Of a stretch of 64,000 bases of DNA, positions 1-13,468 are shown one piece after another. Where the stretch lies: assembly GCA_025766275.1 (NCBI GenBank), contig JAFKAC010000005.1:1984001-2048000 (forward strand), read 5' to 3'. The position numbers and the translations under genes were made by a program. This DNA comes from Lactarius indigo (Eukaryota > Basidiomycota > Agaricomycetes > Russulales > Russulaceae). The notes under the pieces were generated by a model, which ran no database searches, had not been told where the DNA came from, and worked only from the letters and a program-made list of their open reading frames with translations. Numbering within the stretch: the stretch's first letter is position 1; every line of letters begins with the position of its first letter.

Positions 1-2438
1 CGTAGATTTTCTATACTGACAAGGACAGCAGAAAATCAGAATTTTGAGGACATGAAGAAATGCCGTTTTAATGGCTTGCAGGATATCTCAAACTTAAGAC
101 GCACACTGGCAGGAGCTCCCGAGTGTAAAACAGACGGAGGTGGCACTTTAGCCTCGAGGGCATTTGTCGGTTTATACAATGCGAAGGAACGACCAACCCA
201 AAATATTAGGGGATTGGCCAAGGGCCCGGGATTGGAGATTGGAAAGAGGATCCGTACACGTGCTGTTTTGATGGTTACAGCGTTACGCGTTACTCGTCAG
301 GCTAGACTCGGATGACAACAGACAACTCGATGAGAGAATGTTTCCGTCCGGCTGGGCAACGCTCTGCAGCGACACCATACACCCTCGAACCAACTGCATA
401 GAAAGTGATCCAACCGCGTCCGCGTCCTCTGTCCAAGATACACTTTTCCAAATGGCTTGTCGACCCTTTGAAAAATATTAACCGAGCAAGCAAGCAAGCG
501 AGAAAGGTCCAGGTTCGCGTTGCGCCATCACTCCATTATTCAATATTCAATCTCTTACTTTGTTGAGCAGTCTTTCCGGTCAATACAGTGCGAACAAGTC
601 AACACCTGCACTCGTGGGCCATGATCTGACCTTGATCGGCCTGATCGGCGAACTTGATGCCTGAAACATCGGCGGAAACGGAACCTCCGATCGGCTGTTC
701 ACTCGCGTGTGGTCCTGCGAACTGCACGTCTAACTGTTCCGGGTCAGTACCAGGGTGCATGTTGCACTTGGCACTACGGAGCTACAGTACTGTTAGTGCT
801 TAATCACACGCAGAAAACGTTTAGAAGGATCAAGCAGGGTGTAAGTCATAGCCAGGGATGGTCTACACTGGAGATAGGTCTACGGGAAGACTGGCCTGCT
901 AGCACCGGATCAAAAAAAAAAAAAACTCTAGCTGTCTTCCCAAGCGTCTTTTTTTGTTTTTGTTTGGCTCCTGGGCGTCTTCCCGAGTTCAGCTGTTGCC
1001 TCAGGTGTCAAAGATTGTTCCCGTTGGAATGGGCACTGGGAAGTCACATATACCTATATTGGTCGTCGTTGTTTCGACACTTTCTTATATAACACCCGTA
1101 GTAAGTTATGTCGAACTTTTGTCAATTGTCGAGCTACCAGAGTATCGGATCAGGGTCTGAAATCTGAGACCCGAGGCATTCATTTCACCTGTGGGTCTGG
1201 GACAGGTGCGATCCCCACGAGGGAGAGTCAATTATGCTGCGCGAGTGTGTAAATATACCCCATGAAACAAGCTACGAACGCTCCGAATAAATTCGAGGGC
1301 CGCCCATCGTCTCCGTTGCTGAATGCTACCGTTGGTAACAACGCATGACAATTTCGTAGCCCATGCACGTGTCAGCGAGCGAGGTGAGTTGAAATCTCGG
1401 CCGTCTTCTGAACTCGAGCACGCACCGAGAAAGAAGAACGACAGTATACATTGGCGTACTGTATCGTTCATTGTAGAGATAGCTATGATACTTCCAACAA
1501 GTATGGTGCCTTTTGGCAACTGACGGGGGTCTTGGCGCCGGGGATCCCAGTCCTGCATCGGGCCCAGCAGAGGTGGGCAAGGAACAGTATCGAATTCTAC
1601 CCTTAGGCCCAAGTCATCACGCATTATGCATCCTTCGACCCGATCGCCATCACGACGCTGTCAGAAATGTCAGAAATGGGACCAAGTCATGTGGACTTGT
1701 AATTTTAATCAACTGTCAATAGAAAACGAGTATCACCCTCGAGAACAAACGTTAATTGTATAGACAAATTATGTGACGCAACGGCCCAGGAATGATGACA
1801 ACTTGGCTGCCTCATAACAGGACGCAGCCAGCTGGTGCCAGTGTGTGGCTTAAAGTGCTAGAGTGGAAGCCAACTTGGCTTGTTGCTTCAGTCCCTTATG
1901 TGCTACGGAATAGAACATGTAGCAAAAGCTGTGGGCCATTCGTTGAATATCTCGGCCTAAGCAGGGGAGTTGAGCGAGAGCGATGCGTGCGTGCCAGGAC
2001 ACCAGGCACGAGGACTCGGAGGTGTTCGGCCAGACCAAGGGCCTTGCGAAGATGAGGTCATCGGCACAGTGAGATAGCCAGAGGCGCTTCACTTGACGAG
2101 CGAGACTTGTAATGGACGAGTCGGGCCCTGAAACTCTCGTTCCAGCAAACCTTCTGTGGTAATTTGTCATTTCCTTCATCGGGGACCGTGACATACTCTA
2201 ACTAGAATCAGGCCAAATATAGCTAGCTCGAAAATTTACTTTGGCCACTGTCCAGTTAGTGTCGCCTCTTCTACTGTACCCAAACCCAAAAACGAAAATG
2301 AAATGATCTACACATTCAAATTACCTCGTGCACCTCTCCTTTCTTTTTCTTTTTCTTCGATCTTCTCTACGATCAAACTTTATTTGGGGAGGGACGTTAT
2401 ATACCCCCGAGGAAACAACCTAGCTCGATTGTATCGAC
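1..2438. other. Gene-poor region, no gene recognised
   Basis: Open frames here are short and none reads like a known family or can be joined into a convincing spliced gene. Visible structure is limited to an A run near 912, a T-rich stretch near 947-963, and three copies of the 8-mer for GGGAAGAC or its complement between about 885 and 980. The last 40 bp is the presumed promoter of the DUF6534 gene. Confidence 0.5.
2397..2403 (+). promoter_or_regulatory. TATA-like box of the DUF6534 gene
   Basis: TTATATA lies 36 bp before the ATG at 2439 and follows a pyrimidine-rich stretch (about 2337-2370). The spacing implies a very short 5' leader. This is inferred from sequence and position only. Confidence 0.4.
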
Positions 2439-4505
2439 ATGTCTGGCTCTCCTGTCGTTGACGTCCGCACTTCCTTTGGGGCTGCTTTTATCGGGCTGCT
2501 TGTCAGTACCACGTCAGTCCTCCCATGCGCATTTGCGGGTATTTTCTCCTGAACTAGTGAACTTGTAGGCTCTTTGGTTTGATGGTCGCGCAGGGGTAAG
2601 CTCAAGTGAACATGTTCTCCTTTCTCGGACTGACCTGCCAAATCTGTTATTTTTGAAGATGGATATACTACTGGTAACTAGTCCTTGTCTCTGGAGGACG
2701 CAACAAATTTGACCTGTCCCAGGCACTATTGGAATAAAGACAGAAAGCTACTCAAATTCTTCGTCGGGTTCTTAATGTGCGTAATGTTGCTCAGCACAGG
2801 TTCCAGCCCATCCACATTGCAGTATTTTCATTAGAGTCATGGAAGCCTTTCACACATTTCTATGTGCCTATGTGATCTACTGGTGAGGTGGCAATACGCA
2901 TTGCCCTCTATGTACTCACCCTAGTAGGTACCTCGTCCTGAATTTCGGCAATATCGAAAACTTGGAATACAATGTATGGTGAGTCTACCCGCCTTTGGAC
3001 AGCTAGGTTGTTTCTGATCTATCTCAGGGCCATGAGCGTACGTAGCTTGGACCCTGAACCATCTTACCCCATGATCACTCATTCTACGCCCACTTGATGC
3101 AGCTTCAACCCAATATCAGTGTCCGTTTTGCATTTATTTATCTGTCATGTACTGACCAAGAAACGCTATAGGCCATCCCCGGCTCTGCTGTGCAGCTGTT
3201 AGTCGTTTGCGCTCTGTCCCTGACACGCTATTGTACTAAAGCAGCGTAGCTATTATGCAAGACGAATTTACATCAGTGGGTTTTTTCTTCTGCCAGTTAC
3301 TGCGTTTCCGACCCACAATCTGATTTTCTAACAGTAGGCAAAAGTATCTTCTTCCCAATGGTCATCGTAAGTTATCGTAGTTGACTGACCGAAGCACCTC
3401 TGAATTTGAATGTGCTTCCGCAGGTATTAATACTTGTTCTCGGCAATGGTAAGTGCACTTGTTATCCTGGGAGGTACCCCCATAACCGTCTCCCTTTGCA
3501 CTGTTTGTAGCTATTGGACTTTGTGAGTTTCCCGCTTTGCATACACTGTCTCATCCATGAACTATTTTCAAACTTTGCGTGCTAGATTTCGCCGCAAAAA
3601 AGTGGGTATAGTCCCTCTTTTGGTGGGTCAAATAATTGAAACCCGTCGTTAGTTTTTCCTCACCACGATTCGCTAGTAATTTTGTATGTTTTAATTTACA
3701 CCACATACACATACGCTAACAGTTTAATAGTTGTTGACATGCATAGGGATGGGCGGTGCCGTTTTGATGGACATCATGGTCGCTGGAGTGATGTGTTGGT
3801 ATCTCTACCGCAAGAAGACCGGGTTCGCGAGGTGAGCGCATCCTTTTGACGTATGCCGTAGGTCTTGCTGATGTTCATGCACAGAACTGATTCAATAATC
3901 ATGACTTTGATGGCTTACACCATTAATTCGGGTTTGTTGACGAGGTGAGTCCCTCGTCCACGTTGGTCGTTGAACCGAAACCAACCTAAACAGTCTCCTT
4001 GGTATTGCCATGACTATCAGCGTAAGAAATTTCCGTCTCAATCTTAGCCCTTTGAGATTTCCTTATTTTATGACCAGTTCCTAGTTGCGCCTTCCTCTAT
4101 GATTCAGGTGGCATTTTTCTGGATAATGGGTAGATGTAAGTTTACAATGGTTTCATGCGCAGAGACAGTCAACCGATATTTGTCCTGCAGGCTATGTAAA
4201 CTCTTTGCTCGCCATGTGAGGAGTCATTCCAAGTCGATTTGTTATCGCGGATCCAACTTCTCACCCTCGCCACTGCCAGGCTGAACAGTCGGGATTATGT
4301 CCGTGAGCGATCGTCCGCCAACAACACGGATAACTCGTTCAACTTAACTTCGATCCAAATTGCGCCACCGAGTGAGGCCTACGGGTCCAAATCCACACGA
4401 ACCGGTGTCTCTGTCACCGTACACCGTTCGACCGCACCAGACTTTGCATCGAGAAAATCTGACCGGAATGTAGGACTTACTTTCGAAGTCCCCAAACCGG
4501 TATGA
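2439..4505 (+). CDS. DUF6534-type multipass membrane protein, 21 exons
   Basis: Splicing by eye gives an uninterrupted protein of about 313 aa. It begins MSGSPVVDVRTSFGAAF and matches the Agaricomycete DUF6534 family along its length: GLLVSTTLFGLMVAQ, the YYWHYWNKD segment, a YLVLNFGN stretch, the YYARRIYIS loop, the CWYLYRKKTGFARTDSI signature, and YVNSLLAMLNSRD before a polar tail ending EVPKPV. Hydrophobic stretches suggest about seven membrane segments, with the Ser-rich C-terminus probably cytoplasmic. The biochemical role of the family is unknown. The gene is extremely fragmented: exon 3 (2659-2673) is 15 nt, exon 7 (3028-3037) is 10 nt and exon 13 (3511-3522) is 12 nt. The reading frame survives all 20 introns, so it looks functional. 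The last exon is 4265-4505. Family assignment is firm; a few internal splice sites are less certain. Confidence 0.85.
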
Positions 4506-7500
4506 TGCTTGCGCTTGTTCGCGACTCACAGCTTGATATTAATATTAACAGAAGGATACAAATACCATCCCTTCTCAAGGCCAGAGTCGAACGTCGGAAT
4601 CTAGCGCATAGATCCTTAGGGCGATCACAGCGCAACTTTGGGGAGGAGTACTGCAGATTGTGTTCATAAAGGCGACCTTTGAGACCGCTCATTAACCTTG
4701 TACTATAGCTTGGCACTCCTGACCTTGTTCAAGTTCCTGTTCGTACGCTGTCATACTCACGAAGTGAGTGGTGACTACGAGTAGACCTGGAGGCCTCGGA
4801 TCAACCACAATACGGATATTCCTATCGTTGGTCTACTGCATGTGCATAATGGACTTCAAGACCGCCTCGTCGCCCTCGATTTCCTTTCCAACGTGCGAAC
4901 GTTTCGCACTACGTTCTTGTCTGCGGAGTGCATACCCTCTCTATTTCCCACGGCCAGGTCTCTCGATATACTCAATCGATCCGTGCGCGATGTGGAGATA
5001 TGCCACTTCGCCAGTTCCAGCTGCGCGAAGCGCTGTGGCGGGGTTCGATCATGGGCAGGACTCGGAGCGTGTTTTTCTGCTTACTCTCGGTCTGATTATC
5101 GATGACCTACGCGTGGACCCAATCAGTTGATTAGCAGAGACGGATTTTGGTACAGAACGTGTTTCCGCGCTGCAACAGCCGTCCGCTTTGTAGCCTCAAT
5201 GACTGTCAAAAGAGGTCTGAAGGCCCACAAGAGGCCATGTTCATTCAGTCAGTGTGTGTACGGAAGTTATTCAGTTGATACGCGCATGGTTGAGATACGG
5301 ACCCGTAGTCCCTATTTCAACATTCCAGAATCTTCAAGACGGGCATTCGCGTATGTCAGAGTTGAAGATCTAGACCCAGAGGTTATGTATATAGTCCGTC
5401 TCCACAGAGTGTGCCTAGGCGGGCGTCTTCAGAGAGTATGTCAATCGTTACCAGCTGAGAAAAAGGTCCTGCACCGAACAAGTTAGCATGTGGTGATGGC
5501 GACGGGTATTTGTCGTACCTATTTATTGATCCATAGTCTGCCATGAAGTCTAAGCTCCTGTACACAGGGTTTGTGCCGGGCAGGTGATACAGTCCAACGC
5601 GGTCCAAGAGATGAAAGCAATGCAAGTACAATGTCTGTCGAGAAGTCCGCCAGTAACATTAAACTATTTGCGCCTCTGAATGAGCAGATAAGCCCACCTT
5701 TAAGACTTTACTTGCTTGATGATGTGAGCTCTACATTTCTATCCGGCTGGTGGACTTCGCTAAGGTGTGGAACGTTAAAGGAGCAGCCATTGAAGAAATT
5801 AACTTCGATATTCCCAAGACGAGGGGCATCGATTCTGGCCACAGGACTTCCAAGTACTTGGTGACTCCTCAGAATTAAGGCGGGTAAAGAACAGGGAGCA
5901 CGTGTTCCCCAAATGGTAGGGGTACGTCTTTCGGTGGGAAGGAAGAGGAAGTGATCGAAGCTGGGTCATTCGGGACAAGGTATTCGCGAGTGCTTCTGGA
6001 AAATGAGGGTCGAGAACTGAAAATCTTCGAGGTTCCTTCCTGGAAGCTGTAGAAGTTACGAGAAGGTGATTCTAGTCGATTAGAGTCTGCGGAGGCGTGA
6101 AAGTGCTAGACAGGGTCAGACGCCGCTTCTGCGTAAAAGAAGAACGATTCCAAAAACGCCCCCTTGATTGCAGCAAGATTTTCCATGGGGGAGCTTGTAA
6201 GGCTGATAGAGCTGAGACGACAAGTTGCTTGAATGAAACCATGATGTGATTCTCGTTCCTGGGAGCCAGGGAGTGAAGCGCTGGAGATCCCCCATACTGC
6301 GGGACGATAGGCAGGACAGGGCGATAGATATAAAGCCCTCGAGACAAGTGCCCCAGGCGTGCAGAACTGTCGAAGGTGTAGAGCCCGTCGAAACGTAAAT
6401 ACGATTCACCATCATATATGCATAGGCGTAGTATGCCAAATCACAAAGGGATCCGAACGATAACAAAATATATAATTGTCAGAAGCTTCCCGATCGTTAC
6501 TTGAGGGGAAATGGAACAAGTTACCGAGTGGTGCAAGCACTTCGCAGTGGATGCACCTCTTTGCTTGGTATGGAATGGATTGAGGGGGCGATATGAGTCC
6601 ACCATCATCACGAAGATGCTCGATCACGTACTTTGGAGGGTGCATAATGGGAAGAACGGGGAAGCCGGTATATCCTTATGTAGAACAAACACAAACCCAC
6701 AATTGGTTGATCTAAGTTCGGAGCTTAAGTTGCTCGTGAGCGAGATGATACCGAGAACTGGGAGCAGGAATCAGCCACATAAACATAGGTAAACAAATAC
6801 CCAATGTGGTGCGTGGCGGGCCAGCGCAACCTATTTCCCCACCCAAGCGGATGACCAAATCCTCTGGTGGAACCTACAATTTACTCGTTGTCTATCCCGT
6901 CTGTCTGCACTGTCGCGTCGTTCCCTGTCCAGTAGATCGAATACCCCCTGGCGCACGTGTCTTCTATGGAGTTTCTCTGGGTGACTACTGTATCCTCCAA
7001 GGGGAGAAGATACTTCTACCGCTCTCGGGGTAATGTTTTACTCGATCGGTACGTGGAGTTCCCTCGCTCACTTTTGGGAGTCAACGTAGTCAACGCCGAA
7101 CGCGACGCGACGTGCAGGGGCCTTTCTACCCCTCTCACCTCGAAACAACACGTGACTGCCCGCACGGACTGGTTGACCACAGATACAGAGGTTGCTCGCC
7201 CTGACCTGAACTGCGCCTCTGAGTTACGCATTCACATCGTACATATGGGGCTGCAGCAGTTTCGTCACGGCGGAATGACGTGTTACCAATATCTACTACC
7301 CAAGGAAGCCGATGATTATGATGTGGCGTGGGTATGGCTATGGCGACGTCAACATCGAAAATTAACTTTGGTGCCCTCCCAGTGGCAAACTCCGAGCGAT
7401 CTCCGTGAACACCGCCGTCGTCAAATGGGTAAAAGGAGCGACGCCCATTACAGTACTCTGCGATTCGACCGGAACTAGACCAAGAATGGACAAAGGAAGG

Positions 7501-10398
7501 TCGCGACGACTCCGAGGACTCGGTCAACCAGCGCGAACCAGCGCGATGTCAAGTAGGGCGTGCGCGACGCAACGTGGTGAAAATTACCACTACTGAGCTA
7601 ACTTGTCAGCCCGTGCGGGAGTTGCTATGTGCAAGAGACTCAGATCTGCCTCGTGTACAGTAGCTCTAGTCTAAATGCGGTTTGAAAGAGATAATGTCTA
7701 GAACACTTACGACTAAATGATGTTTCACGCAGCAAGGTTTCGGATCTTCTGCGAAATGCCACAGCGTGGGTGCAATAAAATTAGATTGCGGCTACGCAAC
7801 ACCACAAGGCGTGAGACCGAATTTGCTCAAATGTTTCAGGCGCAAACACTATGAGCGGGTCGGCTGACTGTATATGGCGGTATTGAACTCTCGCATAAGT
7901 GGGGTAGGGGGGATCACAAGCGGCAGCAGGAGCCTGAGGGCGCTTCTAAGATGTCCATTGGTTGCCGTCATCAGGACCAGAGTGCCCCTGAACCCTGAGG
8001 CCCGGGTCTGATGGCTGGTCCGATTTGATGCATGCTGATACACCAAAAGAACTGCCAACCAGCCCCTTGAAGGAGTCCCCCCGCATCAGGAACTTTGCAC
8101 GCCCTGAGCATTTCTACTGGCTTAGCGTTCTGGAGAACGGGCACGCAAGAGCAGGCGATTTGTTAGAGAAAGTTTAATTTTCTTCTGAGCACATCGTGGT
8201 CAGCGCGTCAGACTGCGTCGGAGGACGGTAAATGCTGCGTCTACGTTTATTCCAGTTCATGCTTGCCTCGTACCCATTGCGATATCATGTATAAAGCACT
8301 CGGTCGTGTCTCGAGGTACTTCAACTCTGTGGCATGATCCTCCCCGACTGATAGGAGCTAGCGTTGCGATCCCCACAGTGCTAAGGCAAAGATGGTCCGG
8401 TACCAAATTCTTCCCTGGCACAGAGGCGCGCCGGCGGAGGTGGCGGGGTGCGCGTGCAATACGGGTAAACCCCACCGTGGGAGCCCATTCCTGTTGTGTA
8501 GGCTATTGTGCCTGATGGATCCTGCACCATTTAAAAATGCCCAACTACAGAAGGCGAAGGGGATGGGGCGGAAATAACAAAGGGAGATGAGGAGCGGCGT
8601 TGTATTGCTTCTGAGACGAGTCCAGATGGAAACGGCCGGAGTCGTTAGCCGAATGGTCGCTTTCTCCCGGGAACGAATACTTCAGAGTCTGTTCCTTTGA
8701 CTACGAGGGGGATAATCATCTCTCGCGGGTAGGCGTGCCAGGGGTTCGGCGTCTTTCTGGTTTCCGAAAATACGAAGTCAATGTAGAGTCAATTTTACAA
8801 GATGTCGAATACGACTCTTGCATTGATGCGTCACGTTGCATGAGTCCCATAGTACTTCTCTGTAGTTGCAGTGGGGGTTGGACCGTTCAATCGTACCCAG
8901 GAGCCTTCATCATCACTCATCATGCGTTTTTGTCTTATCAGAGTTCTTAGTGGCTGCTATGGAGAGTGCCACCCACGTACCCAGGACCAATTCACGAGTG
9001 CCCTGTTGTCGAAGTGTCCGCATCATGGTACTAGTACAGGATTTCCAGTGTGGAAATGGTGTCGATCCTGTTATGCAGTGTCATGGTATCGGCTCTGCAC
9101 AAAAATTGTTGAAAGAGGGACGGGAGGATCTGAATGAGCGTGCAAATGTTTTGACGGTGGGAGTGCGGATTTAATTAACAAATGAGGCATTTTTCTCATC
9201 AGGCAGAGGCCCGGGCCAAAGGATACTTGTCTAAATATGGTATGGCATTCTCGTGCATCCACTGTGAGAGCGCGGTCTTGAAGTCGATGACCTGGTCGAT
9301 GCTTGGGTCGGCAATTAGCGCCCACTAAGCGCCCACTTGTGCTTCTGCCGCTCCCTAACCTCATATGGATACAATCCCACGGATCCTCTCTCTGTTCCCT
9401 CACGAGTCACTTTTCGATTCTTACGTATCTAACCTAAAGAGACCAGATTTTTCACTTACCTTGACGCTGGGTGAGTCTCGTGGTGATCCGTGTGCTAGAT
9501 AGGGACTTACCCGCGGCAACACACATTTTGGGCAACAACCCATCGAGACCCCTTTGGTGCCACCTTCGCAGTCTTCGTACACACAAAACTTGAGCGCCTG
9601 GGCGCCTAAGCCATATATAGGCCTATGAGAACTCAGGGGCTACAGGCTTCACCGTTTCAATATCTCCCTCAGGTGTAAGGCACTCTCAATTTGGGTGCGG
9701 TAGATGAGGTTGTGTGATAGGGAGGTTTCACAGTTTCGCAGGGTTCTAGCCTCGTTCATACTGGGGCCGTCCCACTTGCCGTCTGCATCAGGCAACTCCT
9801 TCAACCAAGCTTTCAGAATAACTAATAATTGCCTCGTGGTGATGGATAAGTTGGACGTGGTCCAAATTAGTGGTCTCACAAATCTCACACATGACAGAAT
9901 ACGCCCGACCGTCCCTGCAAACGGTCGTCAAGATATGCGACGTGCCAATCTATCCTACGCAAAAACAAAAATAAAAAAAACGGTCTTGCGCTCCTTACCG
10001 AGATCCTATCGCGTCGTCGTACGTAACCCAAGCGAGGCCAGTAGCCACCGTCTCGGAGGAGCTGGCATTCTGCGGTACTACATCGTCAATTGGTCAGTTG
10101 GCCGTTCACCCAGCCGTGTTTTACACATAATGTGGCATTGGGATGGTGTTCTTTCATTTATAACCGAGTCCATGTACTTGGACCGATGACCAGATTCTCT
10201 GGAATCTGCCGACGACCTACGATTGAGTCGGATGAAATTTTAGCTAAAAAATATTCATTCTGATTCTGCAGTTACAGCGTCAGAGTTGGACGATATAAAG
10301 ACGTCTATCCAATATGGCCGTGTCAACAATCTTTCTCCGTCCACCCCCACGCACCACTTGCAGTCAACTTCAACTGCCCTTACCCATTTACCATCCCC
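4506..10398. other. Long gene-poor stretch with decayed coding sequence
   Basis: About 5.9 kb has no intact gene I can support. Apart from the F-box-like relic (separate entry) I see only short frames on both strands that break quickly. A plus-strand stretch around 7335-7600 carries long open segments in shifting frames and could be an eroded gene, but I cannot name it. No terminal repeats, reverse transcriptase or transposase motifs were recognised. The final 200 bp includes the presumed promoter of the small gene at 10399. Confidence 0.5.
5540..6400 (-). pseudogene. Relic of an Agaricomycete F-box/LRR-like gene
   Basis: On the minus strand at about 5780-5870 a frame reads VARIDAPRLGNIEVNFFNG and then FNVPHLSEV. 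This resembles the central repeat-like segment of the large mushroom F-box family, where a phrase such as 'RIDAPxLxxxxxxFFNxxxFDTPxLxxF' recurs. A nearby frame (5560-5640) continues with a segment resembling its 'S..VC...LPPL..LE.L' part, and shifted frames at 5900-6350 have leucine-rich character. Stops and frame changes interrupt all of it, there is no F-box at the expected upstream position, and no splicing I tried restores a long frame. I read it as an old, non-functional copy. The extent is approximate and the family call rests on one short stretch. Confidence 0.4.
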
Positions 10399-10802
10399 AT
10401 GTCGGATTATAATATGCACCATGCTGGGACCCCTGCAAGTGGCTCCTCTGCCTATCCATCAGAACCCCAAAATGACCCGTGGCGGGCCGCCACTCGTCCA
10501 TATCCCGCGGGATATCCTACTACTGCTAATCCGGACATGGTCTACGAACCACTACGATCGGTGGTGCGTTTGCTTCCTGACCTCGATCGTCTTGTATGCT
10601 TAGCCTGTTGCAGGGCCCGGGCCACACCGCGTACAGAAACGATGCTACGCCATGGAGGGTGACAAACTCGGAAATTCTGATGCAACTGGCGAGGAACGTA
10701 ACCTCACAGGTCGGACCGGAAGTGATCGGGTACCGCAAGGAAGAGTACGGACCGAATCATTCGAAATGCACATTTGTCTTCGTGGTGCCGAACGACATTT
10801 GA
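10399..10802 (+). CDS. Small orphan protein, 117 aa, two exons
   Basis: Exon 1 (10399-10563) starts MSDYNMHHAGTPASGS and ends GTG before a GTGCGT donor; exon 2 (10614-10802) opens GPGHTAYRND and ends VFVVPNDI. The 50-nt intron is typical of this genome and the joined frame is exactly 118 codons. The N-terminal half is Pro/Ser/Tyr-rich and probably disordered. The C-terminal half (WRVTNSEILMQLARNV, then VIGYRKEEYGPNHSKC) has an amphipathic helix followed by a beta-like, hydrophobic end. There is no signal peptide or membrane segment. I do not recognise the family. It shares the Pro-rich head and compact tail layout of the pair at 16.8-20 kb, but not their conserved C-terminal module. Confidence 0.55.
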
Positions 10803-11009
10803 TTCCGTGTCCCACAAAAATCGATTTTCGTACTGCACAACGTACGCGTTTGTTTTCCCTGTTGTTTTAATTTGCCTGTACCCTCTGCCTGCTGTCCTAG
10901 TTCTAACATATGTATTGCCCATTCTGAGAATGTTGCACAGACATAATCATAATCTATTTTACGATCTGTTGAGCGGATATGGCACACTCCCAACACACAG
11001 CGAGCTTAC

Positions 11010-13290
<2,281 letters not shown>

Positions 13291-13468
13291 GACCAAATTG
13301 AGTGACGAGGAGATCTTATCACATGACCGCGACGCGAGAACTTTCTTATTTTTATCACAAACTGTTGAGAATGGTGTATCAAGATTATGTAATTTTGTGT
13401 TGATGAGATTTTCTGGCTGAAAACCCGCTCTCAGGTTGCCCTTTTCTTCTTTCATTAATCTTTGCGTC

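Noticed and set aside
6957..7478. A 173-codon plus-strand frame
   Set aside because: Considered as a gene, but it has no recognisable domain, neighbouring frames are equally open, and no convincing introns extend it.
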